From contig OY755173.1 of the NCBI GenBank assembly GCA_963576735.1, positions 4,868,873 through 4,932,872 on the forward strand: 64,000 nucleotides of DNA. Reading direction: 5' to 3'. The notes beneath the pieces are model-generated. The model worked only from the letters and a program-made list of their open reading frames with translations. It was not told the origin of the DNA and made no database searches. Position 1 is the stretch's first letter, and each line of letters begins with the position of its first letter. This document shows positions 39,242 to 48,770 of this stretch, in pieces. The stretch comes from Bedellia somnulentella. Lineage: Eukaryota > Arthropoda > Insecta > Lepidoptera > Bedelliidae. Both the position numbers and the translations under genes were made by a program.

Positions 39242-39565
39242 TAACTAAATAAAGCGGAAACCAATAGTAGATCAGTACAAAATTGCTTAACGAATTCCGC
39301 GAAAAACTGATTGTCAAAATAAATTGTCCCAACGCCCTGATTCGTACATTTAATGTTCTGACTTTGTCGCTCATAGATTCGCTTCGCTTAGGGCAGTGGT
39401 GTTCAGTTACCATTTGTCTTATGACAGTAGCGTCATTTTTTGTTCCTTCCCTATTTAGTTAAGTTCTCTATGCCCACACACTAGTTGTACTACTCTTATT
39501 TCACATAATCCGCTTGTGTCTTGTTAAAATAAGAGGCTGTGATAGAATATGTTTTCCGATTTCAG

Positions 39566-39619
39566 CAATATGGCACGATACTTGACGTAGAAATTATCTT
39601 CAATGAACGAGGCTCCAAG
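39566..39619 (+). CDS. Rbfox1: Rbfox1 54-nt exon, RRM middle
   Basis: It encodes QYGTILDVEIIFNERGSK between acceptor gatttcag and donor gttagt, phase 0 on both sides. The 18 residues match the stretch following MFG in Rbfox RRMs, and I recall a 54-nt exon with the same boundaries in vertebrate genes. Skipping keeps the frame but would disrupt the RRM. Confidence 0.96.
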
Positions 39620-41844
39620 GTTAGTTTCTATAATATCGTCCTACCTTTCTTTTAGCCTCTTGAAATTTACTCTTAGTAAATTCCTAGAGGCTATCTACGC
39701 AAAGTCTAAATATAATAATTATTGACGTACTCAAATAAAAATTATTACAAAATGAAGACTAAAATATTTTCGGTAAAGCTTGTTCGTTTCGCGACCTCAT
39801 CGCCCAATCTTTTTGAAGTTTCTACGAATAGTATTTTTTATTAGAGTACCGTTATATTTAATAAGTTATCTCGCAAAATATTTTTATCGTACTGTTTTTC
39901 AGCCATAACACATTTTGATGGTAAATATAACTGTGAACTTTACAATTTACCAGTTTTTATTTTACTTTTTACACATTATTTTCTGCAAATGTATAAGTGA
40001 ATGTGCAATGGCTAGAAATGTACCGAGTCAGTATCTTGCTTAAAAAGCATTTTGTGCCCAATTATGTAATAATTATGTTAACATGATATCTTGCAATCAT
40101 TTCCTGTTTATAATATATGTTTAATACCTTCATTCTGAGGTAATATGGGCTTTTAGATCAAATCAAATAACCCCATCGAAATTTTCTGCCTTCCTCACGT
40201 AAACAGTGGTTTAGTAGCTATCTTTTGGCGTAATTGATCATACTACCATGGTAGCAACCATTCCAGTTTGGCTGATTTACTTGAATAAATAATAATGTGG
40301 CGAAGCTTCCTCGACTCTGGACTTTATTCTTCTTATACGCACACCAATAAATTAGTTTAAATTTGACGTCAAAGTCGAGGAAGCTTCCAAATGTAAGAAA
40401 AGCAACAATAATTTTCATTAACTTTTCTATAAATATATAAAAGATTTACTTTGATGCAATGTGAACACTTTGAGATATCCAAATGTGGTTTTGTCATGAT
40501 TTTGATTGGATTGATCGCTTTTTCGTGTTTACTGCTTTCCTTGTGTCAGTTTGGTGACCGCCCCAAGTAGTCCGTGCTCGCTCAACTTGTTTTTATCGAG
40601 AACGTATTATCTCTTTTGAAATTATTTTTTTCTTCAATGTCTCACTGGAACATGCAGTATTAGAGAATGATGCATCGTCACCATAACAGCTGATTTTCTA
40701 GGTTCAAGTCTGAGGACAGCTCTATTATTGATCACAAGTATCTATCATCCAAACTGCTGTCTCAATGTGCATCGCTTCCGTTTGTGTCCTGTCCGAGTTT
40801 CACCTGTTATTAGATATACGATGTGTAGTTTGGATGGTATCACGCTCTGACGACACCGGATTCGTAGTCTATAGTAATTTTCTTTCTATGTGTTAATCGA
40901 GTTTGTTTAGCCACATGCTTCCTAACAAGGGAACTTTCACTTAGATTTGAGCATGTGTATTTATGCTGGTCCTGATTGTGTTACCGAAGTATTTAATATG
41001 TATATTTCTTCTAGAAGTGACGTTGGTGCATTAATTAGTTTGGCTTTAATGGGATGTGAGTACTTTCTTTCTTCCTCGTCGGACTGTCGTGCCCCTCCCC
41101 CCGCGCCGCGATACCCCCCCCTTCTCTGATTGATAGCGGTTTAAGTTATAATGGCAATAATAATAGAGCTGTCGTTGCTTCGTACAATGTAAGCGTTTCG
41201 TATAATAAGCAACTTGTTTGTCACTATCACATCTTGACGCTCCCACAAGAATGCGTGCTATGCTAGCTGCTTTTTGTTTTAAACGTTATCCCTGTGTACG
41301 TAATACGCTACGATCATAAAGATAGCCACTGTGATCGATATATAAATGCTGCTAATTTATCTATAGTAAGAACCGAAACTATATCAATAGATTTTAATTT
41401 ATGTAAACTTGCGTATAAATAATGTGTACAAATAATTCTTCCTCTATTATTTTACAAATTATAATACATGTGTAGTGCACCCATTTCAATAAATAAATAG
41501 ATATATTAGTATTTGGCCGTGTTTTTGTGTCACTGTAAAAAATGTGCACGTATTGTCTTTTCCTAGTAGGGGTTTATACAATGACTAGAATCGGCGAATC
41601 TGTGAAACCAGCGCCGTTTGGTGTAGCTTGTTAAATCACTACTTGCTCACTTTGCTAATTTTACTGTTACAAGTAACGGGGTTCAGTAAATTATGCTTAT
41701 TTTAAATTATTTTAGTTGAATGCATGTTGAAAGTGATTTTGATAGAACAAATAGCAGCTAACATTTGCACAAGAGTATGAAACCCCAATCCATCGTATGA
41801 ACATTGACGAGCTAGCTGGATTGTGAGTAGATTTGCTGCGCCGG

Positions 41845-41945
41845 TATCTGGTACCCGCCGGTACCGCCAGCATAGTACCGAGGGCATAGTACCGCCGGCA
41901 CGGTACCGCCGGACAGTACCGCGGCGCCGGTTGCAGCCGGCGACA
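41845..41945. repeat. GC-rich minisatellite
   Basis: Degenerate units built on GGTACCGCC or AGTACCG with GGCAT linkers occur about six times. It stands out in an AT-rich intron and lies 250-350 nt upstream of the 93-nt exon. Confidence 0.7.
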
Positions 41946-42167
41946 CTTCTCCGGAACCGCCATTGTTCTCCGGACAAACGTCTCATCGACTTTCACATTT
42001 AATCCAATCGCTTTGTGTTCCCTATTCTACTAGAATACGCTCAAAGTATCAACATATTTTTATACAATATTTTTTCTTAAAGTTTCACTAGAATATTTTT
42101 AATAAAAATGCAATGCATAAATGTTAATTTTTGTTGCACGTTGTTTTCCGAGCGACGCTGTTTTTAA

Positions 42168-42191
42168 TGCATGTTTTGTCTGTCTTGCATG
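42168..42191 (+). promoter_or_regulatory. Rbfox1: Two UGCAUG Rbfox sites before and on the 3' splice site
   Basis: TGCATG occurs at 42168-42173 and 42186-42191; the second is followed immediately by CAG, the acceptor of the 93-nt exon, so a bound Rbfox protein would cover the splice site. UGCACG, a weaker Rbfox word, lies at 42135-42140. Function is inferred from the known RNA specificity of the encoded protein. Confidence 0.7.
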
Positions 42192-42194
42192 CAG

Positions 42195-42287
42195 GGATTC
42201 GGTTTTGTAACATTCGCAAATAGTGGTGATGCGGAGCGCGCACGAGAGAGACTTCACGGCACCGTGGTTGAGGGCAGAAAGATAGAG
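42195..42287 (+). CDS. Rbfox1: Rbfox1 93-nt exon, RRM C-terminal half
   Basis: It encodes 31 residues: [20 protein letters not shown] then [11 protein letters not shown]. This contains RNP1 (GFGFVTF), with the aromatic residues that stack on RNA bases. Boundaries and the 93-nt size are the same as the vertebrate exon whose skipping removes RNA binding while keeping the frame and gives a dominant-negative protein. The exon has TGCATG on its acceptor and 4 nt inside its donor (gtgtgcatg), so self-regulation is likely. The donor gtgtgc is weak, as expected for a regulated exon. Confidence 0.96.
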
Positions 42288-42999
42288 GTGTGCATGACAA
42301 TGATTACATCGTACCGTAGCACTGTACTTACCATCCCGCCACGCCTCGCTACCCCACCAACCCCACTCATTATACCTTATTTACATTTTTATCCCTTTAC
42401 TCTCTAGACGGTCATTTAAAATGCCGATCGAAAGAGAGACTGTCTCACAGAGAATGTAGAACGAACCGTACCGTCTCGTGTCGCAGAGGTAAGATGGCAA
42501 AATCAACACATTCAACATCAGTCATTCGAGATTGACTCAGTTACACACAAATATATTTGATCCCTTTAAATTCAAACACACTCCAATATAATCAATTAAT
42601 AATACCTCTCAAGTCTACTAATGTTTATATTATTTATAACTAATTAACTGGTGACAAATATCTTGTTTTTTTAACGTTGTCTGTAGTGTTAACGTCAGTG
42701 TCAATTATAAAGTAAAACCATTTTCAATTCCAAGGAATTTGTCACCTATGAAAAAATTGGCTGACAATTGCATAGTAAAATTAAACACTATTTTGAATAT
42801 GTAACATGTTTTTATTATAGAAAGGGTTCGAATCCCTAAATAATTAAAATCAAAAGTTTAATCACAAAAGTTTTTCTAGTAAGAATATTTTATTTTAAAT
42901 TATTTTTTTCATTTCAAAAGTAAAAGTAAATTATTAATGTCAGCCAATGAAATGGAAGTGATAGATTCATATTCTGATAAAGACTTAATCCCAAATCAG
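42288..42999 (+). other. Rbfox1: Rbfox1 intron
   Basis: This intron is 712 nt and AT-rich. Apart from the UGCAUG at its start nothing is recognised. Confidence 0.75.
42291..42296 (+). promoter_or_regulatory. Rbfox1: UGCAUG site at the 5' splice site
   Basis: TGCATG occupies intron positions +4 to +9 after the 93-nt exon. Protein bound here would compete with U1 and U6 snRNA pairing at the donor. Confidence 0.65.
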
Positions 43000-43054
43000 G
43001 TTAATAATGCGACAGCGCGAGTGCAAACGAAGAAACCGCCAACATTGCCAAACG
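43000..43054 (+). CDS. Rbfox1: Rbfox1 55-nt exon, end of RRM
   Basis: Acceptor ccaaatcag, then VNNATARVQTKKPPTLPN and one extra G before donor gtaaga. VNNATARV is the family's hallmark sequence directly after KIE. The exon ends in phase 1, so the next exon must supply two bases. Confidence 0.95.
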
Positions 43055-43913
43055 GTAAGACGTTGACATATCTAACACATTATGCGAACACACCACATTA
43101 TTCCCCATCTAATGTTACCGATAAACTCTTTCGAAGCGCACATAATAATCAGAAAATGAGTATCCACCTAATATAACGCACCTTGTTTAATTTCATCCAG
43201 TGATTCTGCCTAGGATCGGATCAGTTCCCACTTTGGGTGAGAGAGCTGGTGTCTAGCTGATAGGTGTTTTTCATGAATGCCGTTGGCTCGATCGTTATGA
43301 ATGTTATTAGGTGAATGCCGGGAGTCTACTTTCAAACCACCTTTCCTTCATATTTACCCTATCTATACTCCTTTGTCTTGCTAGTGCTGCTGTAGGGAGC
43401 GGCTTGTCAACATGCTATGTTTGTGTAATAGATCTTGATGGTAGACTCCCTCGATAGATTACCGAGATACAGAACCGGAGACAGTTGAAATAAAGCCAAT
43501 AAAAATGCGTTTCAGTATTTATGTATATAACTCCTATATGCTACTAAATATGTACAGTCTCAAAATAAGAATTTTATTCCTTTTTGTCGTGGGCTGTCTC
43601 CGGCGATACAGAATGTTAAATTAGTAATGGTAATAAGTAAAATAAGTACTTACTAATAAATGAATGACACTGAATGCTAGATAGCTTATGTTAATATCAT
43701 ACTTTTCTTCCTAACCTGTGCTAATGAACTTGTCAAATTTTCGTGTGTCCTTACAATCTCAAAATTGGCTGGAATGAACGCTATTTTAAACTGGCACTTT
43801 TTTTGTTTAGTAGTGGTGAATGAACATGTAACTAAATTATTTATAGTTAAGACACATCTTAGTTTTGGCCTAGTTTTAAAGTTTGTTCTTTTATGTGCAA
43901 TCGTTTGTTTCAG
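43055..43913 (+). other. Rbfox1: Rbfox1 intron upstream of the microexon
   Basis: This intron is 859 nt with no repeat or exon recognised. No TGCATG is seen, in contrast to the neighbouring 93-nt exon. An inverted pair (GGAGTCTAC / GTAGACTCC) lies at about 43321 and 43441. Confidence 0.7.
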
Positions 43914-43934
43914 TGTGTGTCCAGTGGCCGGAAG
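43914..43934 (+). CDS. Rbfox1: Rbfox1 21-nt microexon (VCVQWPE)
   Basis: Between tcgtttgtttcag and gtaaga lie 21 nt that, joined to the G of the previous exon, read V-C-V-Q-W-P-E plus a leftover G. Entry and exit phases are identical, so inclusion or skipping leaves the frame unchanged. I recall a similar PNVCVQWPE sequence in fly Rbfox1, which supports it, but from memory only. It is too short for normal gene finders. Confidence 0.8.
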
Positions 43935-44109
43935 GTAAGAATCTTAAGTGTAATTAAACGGTTTTATTTAGCTCACCCCGTTTGGTTGTTTATTCTTGGG
44001 TCAAATTTAGTAATTAAAATTTTACCCTCTTCCTATCAACCGATTAATCTGAAATTTTGTATACGCTTTGGATTTTGGTGACAATACAATTATATTTATT
44101 CATTATCAT

Positions 44110-44515
44110 TATAAATTCAAGATGGCCGCCGCTACAAAATGGCGGATAATTTAGGTTTTATTTATCCCATCAATATGGGTATCAAATGAAAGGGCTCAAC
44201 AAGCAGAATACAATATACTATAAAAAAATGAAATCCAAGATGGCGGCCGCTACAAAATGGCGGATTACGTAGGTTTTATCAATCCCATCAATATGGGTAT
44301 CAAATGAATGTGCTCAACCAGTAGAATACAATGTACTATATAAAATTAAAATCCAAGATGGCGGCCTCTACAAAATGGCGGACAACTTAGGTTTTATATC
44401 AATCCCATCAACATGGGTATCAAATGAAAATTCTCAACAAGTAGAATACAATTTACTATGCAAAATTAAAATCTAAGATGGTCGCCATACAGTGCACTAC
44501 ACCAAATCAATATTT
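44110..44515 (+). repeat. About 118-bp tandem repeat, CAAGATGGCGGCC type
   Basis: AAGATGGC.GCC..TACAAAATGGCGGA, ATCCCATCA.TATGGGTATC and CAA..AGTAGAATACAAT recur about every 118 bp in three and a half units. It immediately precedes the LINE fragment and may belong to the same element. Confidence 0.75.
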
Positions 44516-44565
44516 TAGATGGGCGCAGCCACTAAATGGCATATAATAATAAGATTTAAATTTAA

Positions 44566-45293
44566 ATTAGGGAAGGCGGCAGGGTATGATAGGATTACTA
44601 TCGAAATGCTGAGGGCTGGTAAAGGGTTGGTGGCTTCTTGGTTGTACTTCCTTTTCCAAAAATGCTGGTCGAGTGGCAAAGTTCCTCGAGACTGGTGCAA
44701 GGCGGTGATTGTGCCTCTATATAAAGGAAAGGGGTCACACCAAGAGGCTAAAAACTACCGCGGCATCAGCTTACTCAGCATTGTTGGTAAATTGTATGCT
44801 AAGGTACTGATTGAAAGAGTGATGAATGAAACTGATGAGAAAATATGGGATGTGCAAGCGGGATTTAGGAAAGGAATGGGATGTATGGATCAAATCTTCT
44901 CTCTAAGGAGCATCACTGAAAAGTTCTTAGCTAAGAACCAAAAGGTGTATTGCTCCTTCATTGATTTAGAGAAGGCGTATGATAGGGTGGTAAGAAAGTG
45001 TTTATGGGAGGTGTTATCCAAGTTCAGGTTGGGGAGTCAACTTATACGTGCATTGGTATCACTCTATGAGGATTCTAGTGCATGTGTAAGAGTAAACGGG
45101 GAAAACACTGACTGGTTCGGAATCTCTAGGGGTGTCCGACAGGGATGTGTAGCTTCTCCGTGGCTCTTCAATTTGTTCATGGATGACTGTTTGACAGAGT
45201 TGCGTGAAAGTGATTATGGACTAAGGATGGGTGGATTCATCATTAAATGCCTCTTGTATGCTGACGATCAAGTGCTACTTGCATCATCGGCAG
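44566..45293 (+). pseudogene. LINE (non-LTR) reverse transcriptase fragment, cut by gap
   Basis: The frame has the ordered reverse-transcriptase blocks: IVPLYKGKGS, KNYRGISLLSIVGKLYAKVL, motif A with its aspartate in CSFIDLEKAYDRVV, motif B in GVRQGCVASPWLFNLFM, and motif C as LLYADDQVLL. Both metal-binding aspartates of YADD are present. It starts inside the RT domain, with no endonuclease upstream, and ends at the assembly gap, so its 3' half is unknown. Wording suggests an RTE-like or related lepidopteran LINE; the clade is not resolved. It lies in an Rbfox1 intron, same strand. Confidence 0.88.
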
Positions 45294-45493
45294 NNNNNNN
45301 NNNNNNNNNNNNNNNNNNNNNNNNNNNNNNNNNNNNNNNNNNNNNNNNNNNNNNNNNNNNNNNNNNNNNNNNNNNNNNNNNNNNNNNNNNNNNNNNNNNN
45401 NNNNNNNNNNNNNNNNNNNNNNNNNNNNNNNNNNNNNNNNNNNNNNNNNNNNNNNNNNNNNNNNNNNNNNNNNNNNNNNNNNNNNNNNNNNNN
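45294..45493. other. Assembly gap (200 N)
   Basis: Exactly 200 N, probably a placeholder of unknown true length. It truncates the LINE and may hide an Rbfox1 exon. Confidence 0.99.
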
Positions 45494-46004
45494 AAAAAGC
45501 ACGTTCATATCGTATTTTAGAGCTTGATTTGTTCGGAATAATGTGCGCTACTTTGTATTGAAGCGAAACACTATCACAGCTTGGTAATGTTAACGAATGG
45601 CCAAGACAAGGTTGTAAAATAGATCAAGTAATTGTAAGTAATGTTGGCGGTGAACATCTTGAAACTCAACGGACTTGCACACTAGTTGTAGATACAATTG
45701 TTCGTACAACGTTGCCTTGTTTCAGGATGTTTGTCATAGATAGTTCTCATGTGAAGTTAGAGGGAAAGAAACATCACTATCACATCGAGTTAAATGGGAG
45801 TTATTAGCCATGCAAGTTATGAATAGTCTTGTTTCGTAATAAACTTAAAAAAAATACCTTATTTGTTCTGATCATCATTTAAAAAATCATCAAACACGCA
45901 AACAACAGTCATATCTCAAAACATCCCCGTCGATAGTGAAATTTCTAGCCCTCCTCCTTCACAAGTGCTATCAACTGCTAAGTCAATCCGGTGGGTACTT
46001 GCAG
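45494..46004 (+). other. Rbfox1: Rbfox1 intron after the gap
   Basis: No exon or repeat recognised. Alternative in-frame acceptors for the next exon (tttctag ending 45948, cacaag ending 45970) lie at its end. Confidence 0.5.
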
Positions 46005-46168
46005 GCAGCAGCAGCGGCGGCGGCGGCGGCGTCGTCCCCGCTGCTGAAGTCGCCGCTGTCGAGCGCGCAGCAGGCGGCGGCGGCGGCGGCGGCCAACTAC
46101 GGTGCGGCCGCAAGAGCTGCCGTGGCCGCTGCCAACGCCGCGCCCTCGCCCGCCTTGCCGCTTGCTAC
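46005..46168 (+). CDS. Rbfox1: Rbfox1 exon: Ala-rich C-terminal region
   Basis: After gtgggtacttgcag comes an alanine-rich stretch (nine Ala, SSPLLKSPLSSAQQ, seven Ala, NYGAAARAAVAAANAAP) ending at donor AC-gttagt (46169), exit phase 2. Rbfox C-terminal regions are Ala/Tyr/Gly-rich, and the exit phase joins correctly to the 47946 exon. The 5' boundary is uncertain: with the first CAG (46004) the exon enters in phase 0, which does not fit the preceding microexon. The next tandem AGs (46008, 46011, 46014) do fit. Either one of those is used or an exon is missing in the gap. Confidence 0.8.
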
Positions 46169-46335
46169 GTTAGTATACTAGTCATACGTACATATTATCA
46201 CGCTATCTGTTCATATTCCATAGATGAAACGATGAAAAAAATATTCTCCCAATGTAATGGTCCTTCTAGCCACTAAACAAATGTTTTAATTATTGCTCTT
46301 ATCTGTTGAAATCACAATGTCAGTTTTATATAATT

Positions 46336-46753
46336 GGCCTAGACCTCGTTTTTAAAACATACCCTTTTTATATTTTAAATTGATAAAAGACATCAAACTA
46401 CTTTGCCTATGGAATGCATATCTAAAATATTGTAATTTTCAAATTAATTAATAAATAAAAAGTGTCGTACCTAGATCAAACTGAAAAAGTATAGTGAGGT
46501 TCGTAGCCTCAGCTAAAATAAAAATAAAACTGGTCTATATTTCTTCTACGTTTTTTTCTTTTATTTCAGCAGAGGTTAAGAACCTCACTATACTTTCTCA
46601 GTTTGATCTAGGGACCCATACTTTTTATGTAATAATTATTTTTAAAATTACAATATTTTAGATATGCCTTCCATAGTCAAAGTTGTTCAGCTTGATGTCT
46701 TTAATCAATATAAAATATAAAAAATGGTATGTGTTAAAAACGAGGTCTAGGCC
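46336..46753. mobile_element. 418-bp giant-hairpin MITE flanked by AATT
   Basis: The two halves are inverted copies over about 200 bp each, from GGCCTAGACCTCG to CGAGGTCTAGGCC, and AATT flanks both ends (46332-46335 and 46754-46757). The spacer centre is an AT-rich turn near 46540. A related 588-bp copy is at 61556-62143. It has no coding capacity. Confidence 0.8.
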
Positions 46754-46794
46754 AATTTGGTATTGCAGTAGATTATATTTGATAAAGAACAAAA

Positions 46795-47784
46795 GAGTTA
46801 TTCCGGTCTGATCCCCATTGTTGTGATCCCCCTCTTGTAATTATTATTAACAATTTCCGGACTGATCCCCCTTATGTTTTGTTCGTCCGAACGGATCCAC
46901 CTATTTTTTTGTAAAGTAAGTAGGTATGCAGGTACGGTCAGTAAGGTCAAGTATACAAAATGTATGCTTTAACTGTTCAACAACAAATTTTACCTTTAAA
47001 ATATGAATAACATTTATCTTACATATGTGCTTTTATAAATAAAGCTGAATCCCAGAAATCTATGGAATATAATAAAATTTGAAATAAAACTACTTTAAAC
47101 GGATTAAATTCGCGGTTTATTTACTAAATTTTTAATTCAGTAAACCGCGAATTTAATAAGTAGTTTTATTTCAATGTCTGACATTCGCGTAAACCTTAGA
47201 AACAAGTATAATATAATTTACTTACTCTTTTCATTGACGCACTTCACAATGTCAAGTTACATTTAATACATTCACATTAAAAGCAAAATGACGACTAACA
47301 AATAAAAAGATAACCCTTTTCTTGGGGTCAACTAGTTGAAAGTAGGAAATAATTCCTGGAATTAGCTGCAAAACGGTCGGTGATTGGTTTTTGGACAATT
47401 GCACCATTTCGCAGGTAAAAATTCGTCATACGTATAGGGCCTATATCGGTTTCTTTTTCGTTACAGCCTAGGCTTTTGAAAAATAAAAGATTTGCATGAT
47501 GTACATACAATTAATAGAAATATATATGTTTATGTATAAAATTACAAAGATTTTGAACATGAATGATGTGAAACAGATCGTATCGATGTCATCGCTGTTG
47601 CCAACTGTACGAAAATTATGCTTTTAACCAGTAGGTGGATCAGACCGGAATACAAAATAATTTAAAATATGTGATCCCCCTTAAGCGTTGTAATAAGGAG
47701 GATCAGACCGGAATAAAAAATAAAATAAAATAATGGTGATCCCCCTGGTGGATCAGAACAAGGGGGATCAGACCGGAATAACTC
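46795..47784. mobile_element. 990-bp hAT-like non-autonomous element
   Basis: The ends are GAGTTATTCCGGTCTGATCC and its complement, flanked by an exact 8-bp duplication GAACAAAA (46787-46794 and 47785-47792). Near both ends GATCAGACCGGAATA-like and GTGATCCCCC words recur in several copies and orientations, resembling subterminal transposase-binding sites. A 60-70 bp hairpin lies inside at about 47089-47165. No transposase is present. Confidence 0.82.
47089..47165. repeat. Internal hairpin
   Basis: AAATTCGCGGTTTA pairs with TAAACCGCGAATTT and GAAATAAAACTACTT with AAGTAGTTTTATTTC, with a short AT loop. It is nested in the 990-bp element and may be a separate small MITE. Confidence 0.7.
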
Positions 47785-47945
47785 GAACAAAACCTACTTG
47801 ATTTTTAAATCATACTTTCAAATACACATATTTTCAATAAAACAATACAGTAAAGCCTCAAAATAAAATACTCACGCCAAAATAGATATGCCATTTGCGA
47901 GTTACTTACCAGGTGTGTATTTAACCAATTGAATGCATATTACAG

Positions 47946-48009
47946 GTACGGTAGAGAATACGCGGATCCGTACTTGGGACACAGCATCGGACCGGTGACA
48001 GGATACGGA
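47946..48009 (+). CDS. Rbfox1: Rbfox1 exon: YGREYADPYLGHSIGPVTGYG
   Basis: Acceptor catattacag, then 64 nt with entry phase 2 (its first G completes ACG) and exit phase 0 at gtaagt. The peptide aligns to the SYGR.YAADPYHHALAP region of vertebrate Rbfox C-termini, a segment contributing to splicing activity and nuclear targeting. It is short and highly conserved in appearance. Confidence 0.93.
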
Positions 48010-48725
48010 GTAAGTTTCCGCTATAGGCGAAGCACTCAGCATTAAGATTAGTAGTAAGAGAGACCGAGATGCTAAATTTGCAGTTACCCGAGTGTCGTCG
48101 ACATTATTTGGTTTTGATAGTTTATGTTTAATAATAAAAAAAGTATATTTCAAGTTTCTATTTTAGTGGGGGGAGAGCGTGTAAACATTTTGAAAAATGT
48201 AACAAAAACTTGTTTAGAAATACTCAGCGCTACCAGCCATTAACAGCATAAACGCGCTTTATATTTCTTATAATTTTTGTTGTCATGTCTGAACATGTTG
48301 TTAAATTTTTAAAGTCATTTTAACAACGTCCAGACTTAATGCCTGTACAAATATTACGCCAAAACACCATCGCGGGAACATTGCCGTCACCCTCATCAGG
48401 CGCTTGAAGATTCTTCACCATCTAATTTCTCAACGCCACGCCCAAATCTTCAGATTATTCAGATATATACTCTTCTAAATGTAATTAACCTACCTTTACT
48501 TCATCTGACGCGCTCGAGTTTTTCGGAGGATCGATTTTTTTACTTTTCTGACGGATTCCCCTCAGCACACCCCTCTATATGAAGGGTTCATACCGGTAGA
48601 GGTTAAAGGGTACCAGGATTCTCCCTGTATAATAATCTGACACGCTCGAGTCACTTCATAAATCCCCGCTTCGCTTCCCCTACTCTAGTGAGTTACAGCC
48701 GCTAACGCCCACTTGCTTGTTCCAG
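48010..48725 (+). other. Rbfox1: Last Rbfox1 intron
   Basis: This intron is 716 nt, ending in cttgcttgttccag. No repeat recognised. Confidence 0.8.
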
Positions 48726-48770
48726 GCGGCCGTGTACAGGAGCGGCTACAACAGATTCGCGCCATACTAA
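48726..48770 (+). CDS. Rbfox1: Rbfox1 final coding exon (…YRSGYNRFAPY-stop)
   Basis: It encodes AAVYRSGYNRFAPY and TAA. The terminal RFAPY is the invariant C-terminus of Rbfox proteins; in vertebrates the exon that supplies it gives the nuclear isoform. Entry phase 0 matches the previous exon. Confidence 0.95.
   Translation, partial: AAVYRSGYNRFAPY

Larger units (their letters stand above)
39620..42194 (+). other. Rbfox1: Rbfox1 intron upstream of the 93-nt exon
   Basis: This intron is 2.6 kb. It holds a perfect 15-bp stem at 40302-40316/40373-40387, a GTACCGCCGG minisatellite at about 41845-41945, and Rbfox words TGCATG at 41721-41726 and 42168-42173 and TGCACG at 42135-42140. No exon was found. 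Frames on the minus strand at 41702-41996 are shadows of the minisatellite. Confidence 0.75.

Noticed and set aside
41702..41996. Two 94-codon minus-strand frames rich in Arg
   Set aside because: They arise from the GTACCG minisatellite in an Rbfox1 intron; no splice or domain support.
42937..43176. 79-codon single-exon gene
   Set aside because: Only 43000-43054 matches Rbfox (VNNATARV...); the rest is intron read through a good donor.
43321..43602. Possible MITE from GGAGTCTAC/GTAGACTCC and CGGAGACAG/CTGTCTCCG pairs
   Set aside because: The two pairs are short, do not nest consistently and no target duplication was found.
45965..46276. 103-codon frame rich in Gly and Arg
   Set aside because: Alternative frame over the Ala-rich Rbfox1 exon; does not connect in phase to the YGREYADPYLGH exon.
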